In this document: in pieces, positions 42,171-51,263 of the stretch
Layout: every line of letters starts with the position of its first letter
How positions within the stretch are numbered: position 1 is the stretch's first letter
Assembly (NCBI RefSeq): GCF_042652085.1
Contig: NZ_JBHSJF010000003.1
Coordinates: 1 to 64,000 of the forward strand
DNA length: 64,000 bases
Direction of reading: 5' to 3'
Source: Flaviflagellibacter deserti
Lineage (GTDB): Bacteria; Pseudomonadota; Alphaproteobacteria; Rhizobiales; Methylopilaceae
Notes under the pieces: model-generated
What the model was told of the DNA's origin: nothing
The model's database searches: none
The model's input: the letters and a program-made list of their open reading frames with translations, nothing else
Program-made: the position numbers and the translations under genes

Positions 42171-44222
42171 ATGTCGCTGCAAGCGATGGACATGCCGGAT
42201 TCGGAAGAGCCCCCGGCGCACAAGCCGGCGAGGGCCAAAATATTGATCGTCGACGACGATGAGCGGAATGCGCTCGCCGTCACCACGGTACTGGAAGAGC
42301 TTGACCAGGAACTGGTCGTCGCCCGCTCCGGTGAGGAAGCGCTTCGATGCCTTCTTCACGACGACTTCGCGGTGATCCTGCTCGACCTGCACATGCCCGG
42401 CATGGACGGCTATGAGACCGCGGAGCTGATCCGGGCCCGGCGGCGCACCCAGCACATTCCGATCGTCTTCCTCACCGCTGTCTTCCGCGATGAATCGCAT
42501 CTGATCCAAGCCTATTCGGCCGGCGCGGTCGACATGGTGTTCAAGCCGGTCGATCCGTTCGTGCTACGCTCGAAGGTCTCCGTTTTCGTCCAGCTCTATC
42601 TCAAGCAGGCCGAGGCACAGCGGGAAGCGGAACTCCGGCACCGCCTCCAGGAGGAGAACTTCCGCGTCCGTACGGAAAAGCTCCTCGCCGAGCAGGAACT
42701 GAAACGGACACAGGCGCGGCAGGACGCGATCCTGCAATCCCTGGCGGTCTGCTTCCATTCGAGCACCGCCGAGCCGCCGTTCGAGACCGGCTTCATCTCG
42801 GACACGGTCGAGAAGCTGACCGGCTTCCCCGCCGCGCGCTTCATGGAGGATCCCGGTTTCGGCTTCACCCGGATGCATCCCGACGATGCCGACCGGGTCG
42901 TGGCGGAACTGAGGGCGGCCCAGGAGACCGGCTCGTACTCGTCCGAATTCCGCTGGCGCTGCGCCGACGGCAGCTACCGTACATTCCTCGACCAGGGCGT
43001 TACCGCTATGGGCGAGGACGGGAGGCAGGAATTGTTCGGCACGATGATCGACGTGACCGAGCTGCGCATGCTGCAGCAGCAGCTTGTGCAGGCGCAGAAG
43101 ATGGAGACCGTCGGTCAGCTCACGGGCGGCATCGCGCACGATTTCAACAATCTGCTGACCGTCATCATGGGTAATCTCGATCTCGTCTCGCGCAAGATCA
43201 CCGGCGACGAGAGGATCAACCGGCAATTGGGCGCGATCCGTCATGCCGCGGAGCGCGGGCAGAACCTGACGAGCCAGTTACTCGCCTTCTCCCGCCGACA
43301 GCACCTGACACCGGAAGTGCTCGACGTGAATCTCCTGATCACGCGCTTCGAAAGCCTGGTCCGGCACGCCGTTGGCGAGATTGTGCATCTCGAGACGGTG
43401 GCGGCCAGCAAAGCGGTGATCTGCGATGTCGACCCGGCGCAGCTTGAGACCGCGCTGCTCAATCTGGCGGTCAATGCACGCGACGCCATGCCGTCAGGCG
43501 GCAAGCTCGTTTTTGAAGTCCGGCCTCTGTCGGACGGGGACGAGCTTTTGTCCGACAGGCCGCCCGAGGCGAATGGTCCGTGGATCGCGATCAGCGCCAT
43601 CGACACCGGTGTCGGAATGCCGCCGGAAGTGATCGCGCGGGCGTTCGAGCCGTTCTTCACCACCAAAGGGCCAGGCAAGGGCAGCGGCCTCGGCCTGAGC
43701 CAGGTCTACGGCTTCGCACGGCAGTCCGGCGGCTTCGTCGCGGTGCGCAGCGAAGTCGGCCAGGGCACGCGTATGGCGATCTGCCTCCCGCTTTGCGAAA
43801 AGCAGCCCGAGCGGGTGGTTAGCGACGAGATCGGCGACAAGCCGCTCAGCGGCAATGCCGAGCGCATCCTGCTCGTCGAGGACGATGCCGCCGTGCTCGC
43901 GCTCGGGATCGAGATGCTGATGGATCTTGGCTACCAGGTGACCACGGCGTCGGATGCAGCGAGCGCGCTCGAAATCATAAAGCGCGGCGAGCCGATCGAT
44001 CTCATCTTCTCCGATGTCGTGATGCCGGGTGGGAAATCGGGTGTTGATCTCGCGCGCGAGGTCAAGGAACTCAGGCCCGGCCTGCCGGTCCTCCTGACCT
44101 CGGGTTACACCGGCGAGGCGCTCAACGTGCATACGCGGGACGTCGAAACCTTGCCGCTGATCGCGAAGCCGTTCCGGCAGGAAGAGCTGGCGGCGAAGCT
44201 CCGCGAGACGATGGGCGCATAA
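42171..44222 (+). CDS. Hybrid histidine kinase, REC-PAS-HisKA-HATPase-REC
   Basis: 683 aa from the ATG at 42171; an ATG at 42135 overlapping the upstream gene is possible. Receiver at residues 22-145 (ILIVDDDERN, Asp near 70), a coiled linker, a PAS domain of fold-3 type (about 190-305), HisKA with the H of GGIAHDFNNLL near 321, HATPase (about 400-545) and a second receiver (564-680, Asp near 613 in LIFSDVVMPGG). The GGIAHDFNN type is often found in kinases that start with a receiver and take phosphoryl groups from another kinase, so it may act after the HAMP-array kinase. Soluble. No output regulator is nearby. Confidence 0.92.
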   Translation: MSLQAMDMPDSEEPPAHKPARAKILIVDDDERNALAVTTVLEELDQELVVARSGEEALRCLLHDDFAVILLDLHMPGMDGYETAELIRARRRTQHIPIVFLTAVFRDESHLIQAYSAGAVDMVFKPVDPFVLRSKVSVFVQLYLKQAEAQREAELRHRLQEENFRVRTEKLLAEQELKRTQARQDAILQSLAVCFHSSTAEPPFETGFISDTVEKLTGFPAARFMEDPGFGFTRMHPDDADRVVAELRAAQETGSYSSEFRWRCADGSYRTFLDQGVTAMGEDGRQELFGTMIDVTELRMLQQQLVQAQKMETVGQLTGGIAHDFNNLLTVIMGNLDLVSRKITGDERINRQLGAIRHAAERGQNLTSQLLAFSRRQHLTPEVLDVNLLITRFESLVRHAVGEIVHLETVAASKAVICDVDPAQLETALLNLAVNARDAMPSGGKLVFEVRPLSDGDELLSDRPPEANGPWIAISAIDTGVGMPPEVIARAFEPFFTTKGPGKGSGLGLSQVYGFARQSGGFVAVRSEVGQGTRMAICLPLCEKQPERVVSDEIGDKPLSGNAERILLVEDDAAVLALGIEMLMDLGYQVTTASDAASALEIIKRGEPIDLIFSDVVMPGGKSGVDLAREVKELRPGLPVLLTSGYTGEALNVHTRDVETLPLIAKPFRQEELAAKLRETMGA

Positions 44223-44253
44223 GCTCCAGCGGGGACGCCGAAGCTTTGTTCAT

Positions 44254-46545
44254 TCAAGCCAGAAGCGCCTCGATCCTGACCGGGAGGTCTCGGATGCGGA
44301 TGCCGGTTGCGTGATAAACCGCGTTGGCTACCGCCGCTGCCGTTCCGACATTGGCGAGCTCGCCGAGGCCTTTCACGCCGACCGGATTTACCTCGTTGTC
44401 GATCTCCGGCACCAGGATGATATCTATGTCGCGGATGTCGGCGTTCACCGGGATCAGGTATTCGGCGATGTTGTCGTTGACGTAGCGCGCGCGCTTCTCG
44501 TCTAGCTCGGTCTTTTCGTGCAGGGCCGAGGCGATGCCCCAGATCATGCCGCCCATCAGCTGCGAGTGCGTGGTGCGGGTGTTGAGGATGCGTCCCGCGG
44601 CAAACGCGCCGATGGCGCGCGGGCAACGGACCTCGCGGGTACGCTGGTTGACCCGAACCTCGACGAATTCGGCACCGAGCGAATACATCAGCTTCTCGCC
44701 GTTCGAACCACCGACGAAGGTCGGCTTGCCCTGATAGAGTCTCTCCATCGCGTTCGAACTCGCGCCCGCCGGGACGAACTCGGCATATTCCTCGATCTGG
44801 TTCTGGCCGAGGCGTTCGAAGAGCTTGGCCAGCTCTTCCGACCGGCCGTCCTGCGCGACGGCCCGGCCCTCCCGCAGCCTGATTTGGCCATCCGGGACCC
44901 CGGCGAGCGGAGCGCCGTCGCCTGAGGAAGCGCCGCCGATCAGCCTCGTCCTGATCTGCGCGCACGCCTTCAGCACAGCGGAACCTGCGGCCGCCGTCGT
45001 AACGGAGCCGCCGGCCACCGGACCGGCCGGAAGCAGGGTATCGCCGAGCTCCACGCGAACCTTCTCGACCGGTACGCCGAGCTCGCTCGCGACCAACTGA
45101 CCGATCACGGTATAGGCGCCGGTGCCGATGTCATGCACAGCGATCTGGACGAGCGCCTCGCCGGTGGAGCGGAGACTGACGCGCGCCGCCGACGCGGCAT
45201 TGTGGGTCGGATAGACCGCCGTGGCACAGCCCCAGCCGACCAGCCATTCGCCGTCCCGCATCGAGCCCGGCTCGGGATTGCGCTTCGACCATCCGAAAGC
45301 TTCGGCGGCTTGGTCGTAGCAGGTCATCAGCGACCGGCTCGACCATTCCTTGCCGAAGCTGTCCTTCATGCCGTCGTTCTTCCGGCGAAGCTCGACGGGG
45401 TCCATCCTTAGCTTGACCGCAAGCTCGTCGAGCGCGCTTTCGAGTGCGTAGACATAAGGAACGACTGGCGGCGAACGCATGAAGCCGGGCGTGTTGCGGT
45501 CAGCATGGACGACGTTGACCTTGGTCGCCACGGCGCCGAATGAGTAGAGGTGCGCGGTCTCTTCCGTTCCTTTCACCGAATAGCTGTCGGGACGTGAGGT
45601 GATCTCGAAGCCCTCGTGCGAATAGGCGACGAGCCTGCCGTCCCGATCCGAACCGAGTCGGACATGATGCCTGGTCTCGGCGCGATAGGTCGAGATCGTG
45701 TAGCCCTGGTCGCGGGTCGCGACGAGCTTCACTGGACGGCCCACTTTCCGCGCCGCATAGGCGACGAGACCCGTACGTGGCGTCATCTGAGCCTTGGAGC
45801 CGAACGCACCTCCCACATAGGGGCTGACAACATGGATGTTGTCGGGAGCGACGTCGATGCGTTCGGCGACCGCATTCTTCAATCCGAAAACGAACTGGCT
45901 CGGTTCGTAGATCGTCAGCTTGTCGCCCTGCCACGAGCAGGTCGTGGTGAAGAGTTCGATCGGATTGTGGTGCTGGGTCGGCGTCGAATATTCCGCATCC
46001 ACGGTGACCGCGGCCTTCGACAGCGCGTCCTCAACGTCGCCGGTCGAGAGCCATTCCTTAGCTTGCGTGGCGACCGACATGATGCCGTTGGCATCCTTCA
46101 TTTCGGTCCCCGCCGATTCGAAGCTCGCGGAGGGCGTGGCCTCCGAATAACCGATCTTTAGGCGGTAGGCCGCCTCGCGCGCATTCTCGAACGTGTCGGC
46201 GACCACCATTGCGACGATCTGGCCGTCGTGCCGGATCTCGGGACCGAGCCCTTGTATCGAGGTCGAGGCGCCTCCGCCCTGCTGGCCGTATTTCGTTTGC
46301 GTCAGGTCGTCGGTGTTCCTGTGGGTGAATATATCCAGAACCCCCGGCACCTCGCGAGCACCTCGCTCGTCGATCGAGGTGATGTCGCCCCTGGCGATCG
46401 CGCTGGTGACGAGAAAGGCGAATGCAGGCTGGCTGACCTGCTGGTCCGACGCATAGCGCGCGACGCCTGTGACCTTCTCGCGCGCATCGTAGCGCGGAAC
46501 GGGCTGGCCCATATTGGCCTTCGGTTCGGGAGCGGCTGCGCTCAT
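44254..46545 (-). CDS. paoC: Aldehyde oxidoreductase, molybdenum cofactor subunit
   Basis: 763 aa xanthine-oxidase-family large subunit. Starts by binding the Mo domain after an N-terminal GQPVPRYDAREKVTGVARYASD. Glycine-rich Moco contacts (YVGGAFGSKA near residue 250) and the active-site Glu in VKGLGE near the C-terminus are present. In PaoABC the enzyme oxidises aromatic and other aldehydes to acids in the periplasm, folded in the cytoplasm and carried by the Tat signal of PaoA. The gene follows paoB with one base between. The dedicated chaperone PaoD/XdhC is not in the window. A function on aldehydes formed by amine or phosphonate breakdown is possible but unproven. Confidence 0.92.
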   Translation of the reverse strand: MSAAAPEPKANMGQPVPRYDAREKVTGVARYASDQQVSQPAFAFLVTSAIARGDITSIDERGAREVPGVLDIFTHRNTDDLTQTKYGQQGGGASTSIQGLGPEIRHDGQIVAMVVADTFENAREAAYRLKIGYSEATPSASFESAGTEMKDANGIMSVATQAKEWLSTGDVEDALSKAAVTVDAEYSTPTQHHNPIELFTTTCSWQGDKLTIYEPSQFVFGLKNAVAERIDVAPDNIHVVSPYVGGAFGSKAQMTPRTGLVAYAARKVGRPVKLVATRDQGYTISTYRAETRHHVRLGSDRDGRLVAYSHEGFEITSRPDSYSVKGTEETAHLYSFGAVATKVNVVHADRNTPGFMRSPPVVPYVYALESALDELAVKLRMDPVELRRKNDGMKDSFGKEWSSRSLMTCYDQAAEAFGWSKRNPEPGSMRDGEWLVGWGCATAVYPTHNAASAARVSLRSTGEALVQIAVHDIGTGAYTVIGQLVASELGVPVEKVRVELGDTLLPAGPVAGGSVTTAAAGSAVLKACAQIRTRLIGGASSGDGAPLAGVPDGQIRLREGRAVAQDGRSEELAKLFERLGQNQIEEYAEFVPAGASSNAMERLYQGKPTFVGGSNGEKLMYSLGAEFVEVRVNQRTREVRCPRAIGAFAAGRILNTRTTHSQLMGGMIWGIASALHEKTELDEKRARYVNDNIAEYLIPVNADIRDIDIILVPEIDNEVNPVGVKGLGELANVGTAAAVANAVYHATGIRIRDLPVRIEALLA

Positions 46546-46546
46546 C

Positions 46547-47560
46547 TCAAATCTCCATCCGGCCGGCGTCGAGAAGGGCGCGGGCGAGCGTCCGTCTGCC
46601 GAGTTCGACCTTGAAGGCGTTGTGGGAATAGACCTTTGCGCCGCGAAAAGCGGCTTCGGCCGCGCCGCGCGCGGTCTCGTCGTTCAGCGTCTGGCCATTA
46701 ATCGTCTCTTCGGCTTCGCGGGCGCGCCAAGGACGCGTGGCGACACCGCCGAGCGCGATGCGGGACCCTCGAACCGTCTGCCCGTCCATGTCGAGTGCGA
46801 TCGCAGCGGAGGCCAGCGCGAATTCGTAGGACTCGCGATCGCGGATCTTCAGGTAAAGCGAACGCCTGGTCCATGCGCCGGTCGGCACGACGAAGGCCGA
46901 GATCAACTCGCCGGGCTGCAACTGCGTTTCGATGTTCGGTGTGTCGCCCGGCTCCTTGTGGAGGTCGGCAAAGGCCAAGCTCCGGCCACCATTCGGGCCG
47001 AGCGTCTCGACTTGCGCGTCGAGGGCGATCAGCGCCTGCGCGAAGTCTCCGGGATAGCTGGCGATGCATTTGTCGCTCGTGCCAAGAATCGCGAGGTTGC
47101 GGTTATGGCCGTCGAGCGCCGAGCAGCCGGACCCGGGATTTCGTTTGTTGCAGGCCGAATAGCTGACATCGCGGAAATAAGGGCAGCGCGTGCGCTGGAG
47201 TACGTTGCCGCCGAGACTCGCCATGTTGCGGATCTGCTGGCTGGCGGCGAGCTGAAGCGCCTGCGCGATCACCGGGAAGTCGCGTTTTACGATCTCGTTC
47301 TCGGCGGCCTCGGCCATCTTCACCGAGGCACCGAGCCGGAGACCCTGATCGCTCATCTCGATCGTGCCCGGCAGTTTGCCGACATTCACCAGCGTTTGCG
47401 GTTGCATCACGTCGAGCTTCATCAGGTCGAGGATAGTTGTTCCGCCGGCAATGAATTGCGCGGCTGCCGCGGTCGGCGGCGCCTGCTGCTGCCCCTGGAT
47501 CCGGGCGGCGATGACGGCGGCCTCGGGCTGATCGGCCCGCTCATAGAGGAACGGACGCAT
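46547..47560 (-). CDS. paoB: Aldehyde oxidoreductase, FAD subunit with extra Fe-S loop
   Basis: 337 aa from the ATG at 47560, which overlaps the last base of the paoA stop. FAD-binding motif FIAGGTTILDLMK (about 38-50) and NMASLGGNVLQRTRCPYFRD. The insert with Cys residues around CPYFRD, SACNK, GSGCSA and SDKCIA (about 125-165) matches the extra [4Fe-4S] site of E. coli PaoB. It passes electrons from the Mo and [2Fe-2S] centres. No own export signal, as expected if it travels with PaoA. Confidence 0.92.
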   Translation of the reverse strand: MRPFLYERADQPEAAVIAARIQGQQQAPPTAAAAQFIAGGTTILDLMKLDVMQPQTLVNVGKLPGTIEMSDQGLRLGASVKMAEAAENEIVKRDFPVIAQALQLAASQQIRNMASLGGNVLQRTRCPYFRDVSYSACNKRNPGSGCSALDGHNRNLAILGTSDKCIASYPGDFAQALIALDAQVETLGPNGGRSLAFADLHKEPGDTPNIETQLQPGELISAFVVPTGAWTRRSLYLKIRDRESYEFALASAAIALDMDGQTVRGSRIALGGVATRPWRAREAEETINGQTLNDETARGAAEAAFRGAKVYSHNAFKVELGRRTLARALLDAGRMEI

Positions 47561-48168
47561 CAGGCTTTCCTCATCTCGTTCTTCGCCTGGTTGATGGCGG
47601 CGACGATGTTCGGATAGGCGGCGCAGCGGCAAAGATTGCCGCTCATATATTCGCGGATGTCGTCATTCGTGCCGGCATGGCCTTCGTTGACGCAGGCGAC
47701 GGCGGACATGATCTGGCCAGGCGTGCAATAGCCGCACTGGAAGGCGTCGTGGTCGATGAATGCCTGCTGCATCGGGTGCAGGGCGCCATCAGACGAAGCG
47801 AGCCCTTCGATGGTCGTGATCTCGGAACCCTGCGCCATTACCGCGAGCGTCAGACAAGACAGGACGCGCGTCCCGTCGACCAGGACCGTGCAGGCGCCAC
47901 ACTGCCCCTGATCGCAGCCTTTCTTCGAGCCCGTCAGGCCGACATGCTCCCGCAACGTATCGAGAAGCGTCGTGCGGGCATCGAGGCGCAGCGACTGGTC
48001 GCGGCCGTTGATGCGAAGCTTGACGTCGACAGGCGCGCGAGGATCGGCGGGCGCGGATTCCGCCTGCTGCGCCCGGGCTTGCTGGATGACCGGAAGGGTT
48101 GCCCCCATCGCGGTCGCGGTCAGGAAACTGCGGCGATTGAGGCCGCCCGGCTTTTCGGATTGCGACAT
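47560..48168 (-). CDS. paoA: Aldehyde oxidoreductase, [2Fe-2S] subunit with Tat signal
   Basis: 202 aa. The twin-arginine signal LNRRSFLTATAMG (about residues 8-22) marks export of the folded complex. First cluster: CDQGQCGACTV with a later Cys in RVLSC. Second: QCGYCTPGQ and NLCRCAAYP. These are the two plant-type and all-alpha [2Fe-2S] sites of the family. An ATG at 48180 is an alternative start; the chosen one has GGGG at six bases. First gene of paoABC on the minus strand, divergent from the acyltransferase gene across about 150 bases in which I see no clear operator. Confidence 0.92.
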   Translation of the reverse strand: MSQSEKPGGLNRRSFLTATAMGATLPVIQQARAQQAESAPADPRAPVDVKLRINGRDQSLRLDARTTLLDTLREHVGLTGSKKGCDQGQCGACTVLVDGTRVLSCLTLAVMAQGSEITTIEGLASSDGALHPMQQAFIDHDAFQCGYCTPGQIMSAVACVNEGHAGTNDDIREYMSGNLCRCAAYPNIVAAINQAKNEMRKA

Positions 48169-48319
48169 GGAAAACCCCATGCTCCGACCAGCTCCCTCGG
48201 CCGGCCTCACAAAGAACGTTTCCAAACTGCCCTCGGTTTCTCGCGTAATCCGGAAATCTCGCGGCCGACGGGAAAACGTGATCCGCTTGGTGACATCGGA
48301 TTGTCGTCAAACCGGACCT

Positions 48320-50188
48320 ATGACCGAGACCAACGCGCCCGCCTTCCACGGGCGCGACGGGACAGGCATGACCTCGCGGGAAGACGCGCGCGACAGGGCG
48401 AAACTGGTCCGCTGGGGACGGCGGGCGATCATGCTCGCCTTCCGGCTGGTCTATCGCCTTAAGATCAATGGGCTCGACAATCTGAAATCGGCCGGTCCGG
48501 CGCCGTTGATCGTGCTGAACCATGCAAGCTTTCTCGATGCGCCGCTCGCTTGGGCGCTGTTCGGCCCGGATACGAGCTTCGCCATCGACCGGCTGATCGC
48601 GCAGGACCCGAAATTCGCGCCGCTGATCAAGTTCGCGCGCGCATTCCGCGTCGACCCGGTCTACCCGGTGCCGGTGCGCGGATTGCTGAAGGCCCTAAAA
48701 TCCGGCAAGCGCGCCGCGATCTTCCCGGAGGGACGGCTGACCGTCACCGGCGGGATGATGAAGTTCTACGACGGTGCGGCCTGGCTCGCGGATCAGGCGA
48801 ACGCGGTGGTGCTGCCGGTGCGGATCGACGGGCTGGACCGGACCGGCCTGACGCGCCTCCCCGAAGAACTGATGCGTCGCCACCGCTTTCCACGCGCGAC
48901 AGTGACGATCGGCGCGCCGTTCAAGGTCGACCTGCCGGAGCATTTGAGCGCGGTGGAACGCCGTGCGGCGGGTACGCGGCAGATCGGCCATGCACTGCGC
49001 GACCTGGCGGTGGAGGCGAGCGAATTCGACACGAGCGTCAACGCCGCGCTCGACAAGGCCGCGGAGTGCCACGATCCGAAGCATGAGATCGTCGAGGAAG
49101 ATCTGTTCGGCCGGGTGACGTATGCGGAGTTGATCGCGCAGGCAAACCGGGTGTCGGCGGGTCTTTCCTGCAATGGCAATGTCGCGGTGATGCTGCCGAA
49201 TTCGAGCAGCGGTATCGTCGGCATTCTCGGTGTGATGGGCGCCAGTCGCGCGGCGGTTCCGCTCGATCCGAACGAGGCGCCGCACCGGCTGCGAGCGCTT
49301 TGCGCTGCGGCTGAGGCCGGAACGGTGCTGACCTCGCGGCGCATGGCGGAGGATGTCGCGGCACTGCTCGGCCACGAACTGCCGGTGCTGTTCGTCGAGG
49401 ATCTGATCGCGGCGGAAGCGTCGGCTGCGAAGCAGCATGTGATCGATCCGGACACGCCTGCCATCATCCTCGCCGCCTCCGGCGGTGAGGCCGGGACCGG
49501 CGTGGTGCTGACGCATCGCAACCTCGTCGCGGCCTGCCGCCAGCTCTCCCTGGCGCTCGATCTCAACCGGCGGGACAAGATGTTCGCGGCGCTGCCGCTG
49601 CACGACCCGTTGGGTCTCGTCGCCAGCATTCTGATGCCGCTGCTGAGCGGCGTGAAGGTCTACCTCCATCACTGGCCGCGCGCGGGACACATCGTGTCCG
49701 ACTATGTCTACGTGGCCAATGCGACGGCGATGATCGCCGACGAGACGCTGCTGGCCTCGATCGCCGAACGGGGCGCGCCGGGTGACCTCCGCACGCTTCG
49801 CTACCTGTTCGCGCCCGAGCCGGTGACGGTATCGACGCGCCGGAAACTCGCGGAGACGTTCGGCGCGCGGGTGCTCGGCCTGTTGAGCCTGCCGGAAGCC
49901 GGCGGCGTCGCGGCGATCGGTACGATGGACCGCAATCGCGAAACCAGCCACGGCCAGCGTCTTCCGGGGCTCGATATGGTGGCGACGCCGGACGGGCTCG
50001 CGCTACGCGGGCCGAATATGATGGCGGGCTATGTCACGCCTTCGGCGCCGGGCCGGATCGTGCAGCGGCCGGAGCACGGCTGGCACCGGACGGGCCTTCA
50101 GGCCCGCCTCGACGAGGAGGATTTCCTCTGGGTTGGCCAGAACGCGCGGACGGCCGAGGCCGTCCACGCTTTGATGCAGCTGGGCTAG
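48320..50188 (+). CDS. Acyltransferase (PlsC-type) fused to AMP-binding domain, Aas-like
   Basis: 622 aa. Residues 30-235 are a PlsC/OlsA-type acyltransferase with NHASFLDAP (H-x4-D catalytic pair, near 75) and FPEGR (near 140). Residues 250-600 resemble an acyl-ACP/acyl-CoA synthetase, but the domain is short. The P-loop is only loosely kept (AASGGEAGTGVVLTHRN) and the family's C-terminal catalytic lysine region is reduced. The layout is that of Aas, which reacylates lysophospholipids, while the PlsC half could serve as OlsA in ornithine-lipid synthesis, since olsB is convergent with overlapping stop codons. The ATG at 48368 is an alternative start with a better ribosome site. Confidence 0.85.
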   Translation: MTETNAPAFHGRDGTGMTSREDARDRAKLVRWGRRAIMLAFRLVYRLKINGLDNLKSAGPAPLIVLNHASFLDAPLAWALFGPDTSFAIDRLIAQDPKFAPLIKFARAFRVDPVYPVPVRGLLKALKSGKRAAIFPEGRLTVTGGMMKFYDGAAWLADQANAVVLPVRIDGLDRTGLTRLPEELMRRHRFPRATVTIGAPFKVDLPEHLSAVERRAAGTRQIGHALRDLAVEASEFDTSVNAALDKAAECHDPKHEIVEEDLFGRVTYAELIAQANRVSAGLSCNGNVAVMLPNSSSGIVGILGVMGASRAAVPLDPNEAPHRLRALCAAAEAGTVLTSRRMAEDVAALLGHELPVLFVEDLIAAEASAAKQHVIDPDTPAIILAASGGEAGTGVVLTHRNLVAACRQLSLALDLNRRDKMFAALPLHDPLGLVASILMPLLSGVKVYLHHWPRAGHIVSDYVYVANATAMIADETLLASIAERGAPGDLRTLRYLFAPEPVTVSTRRKLAETFGARVLGLLSLPEAGGVAAIGTMDRNRETSHGQRLPGLDMVATPDGLALRGPNMMAGYVTPSAPGRIVQRPEHGWHRTGLQARLDEEDFLWVGQNARTAEAVHALMQLG

Positions 50189-51120
50189 GCCGCGTAACGG
50201 CCGGCGTCGGCGCCGAAGTGGCCGATATAACGCTCGCTGATGGCAGAGACTGGCAGAATGACCATCACGTCCGTCGTGCCGAACTGGCGGTCGACCACGA
50301 CGTCATGGCCGAACATCGCGCCGAGGCGCAGATAGCCCTTCATCAGCGGCGGCAGTTCACGCATCGCATGCTTCGGGTCCACCGCCTCTTTGGGCAGCAG
50401 GTCGAACGGCGCACGAATGGCGGCGTGGGCCGAGACCTGCCATTCGACCGGAGCCGGCGCGTAATGGTGCAGGAAGGACAGAGCAAGCCTGTGCGCATTG
50501 GCGTCAGTGCCGGGGAAGCTCGCGCAGCCGACCATCACGTCGAAGCGGTTCTTGACCACGTAAGCCCAGATGCCGTGCCACAGCAGCTCGACGGTGCGCT
50601 TGTTGCGGTATGGCGGCAGCACGCAGGAACGACCGAGTTCGAGGAAGCGCAGCCCCGGATGGCGGGCGATCAGCTTCTCGATCTCGTATTCGCCGGCGGT
50701 GTAGAAGCCGCCGTCGGCACGGCCCGCGGTCTGCCCGAGCAGGCGGTAGGTGCCGACGACCTTCGGACCCTTCCACGGCTTCTTGCGCGGGGCATCATGG
50801 TCGACGACGAGCAGGTGGTCGCAGACGGAGTCGAAGGCGTCGATGTCGCGCTTGGTGAAGTAGGTGCGGGCGTCGGCGATCGCCGCCATTTCCTTGTAGA
50901 ACACCTTGTAGCGGAGCTTTTGCGCGCGCTTCACGTCGGCGGCGCTGCGGCAGAGGCGGACTTCGAGCGAACCGATCTGGCCGAGGCTCTCGCCGTGGAC
51001 CTCGTTGCGGTCCTTGAGCCAGATGATCGGGGCGCGTCCGGCGCTGGTAGCGACGGTCGCGGCATTGCGCGGCGTGAACTTGCTCAGAAAGGCGAACGGT
51101 TCGGTGTTGAGCCGGGGCAT
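50185..51120 (-). CDS. olsB: Ornithine-acyl-ACP N-acyltransferase-like protein
   Basis: 311 aa GNAT-fold enzyme. LRYKVFYKEMAA, DAFDSVCDHLLVVD and GTYRLL are the OlsB family marks, followed by RFLELGRSCVLPPYR. OlsB moves a 3-hydroxyacyl chain from ACP to the alpha-amino group of ornithine to make lyso-ornithine lipid; OlsA then adds the second chain. About 60 extra residues at the N-terminus compared with the shortest OlsB proteins. Ornithine lipids replace phospholipids when phosphate is scarce, in line with the phosphonate genes that follow. A related haemolysin-type acyltransferase with another acceptor cannot be excluded. Confidence 0.88.
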   Translation of the reverse strand: MPRLNTEPFAFLSKFTPRNAATVATSAGRAPIIWLKDRNEVHGESLGQIGSLEVRLCRSAADVKRAQKLRYKVFYKEMAAIADARTYFTKRDIDAFDSVCDHLLVVDHDAPRKKPWKGPKVVGTYRLLGQTAGRADGGFYTAGEYEIEKLIARHPGLRFLELGRSCVLPPYRNKRTVELLWHGIWAYVVKNRFDVMVGCASFPGTDANAHRLALSFLHHYAPAPVEWQVSAHAAIRAPFDLLPKEAVDPKHAMRELPPLMKGYLRLGAMFGHDVVVDRQFGTTDVMVILPVSAISERYIGHFGADAGRYAA

Positions 51121-51263
51121 CGGCTTGCGTCCTGGAGTGTTGATCGTCCGTCACCGCGCGGCGCGATGGGATCGTGACGACCAAAACAACATCTCGCGAC
51201 GGGCCGGAGACAGTTCGATGAAGGATTTGCGAACACCGCCGCCCAAGCGGGCGTGAGCGGCGT

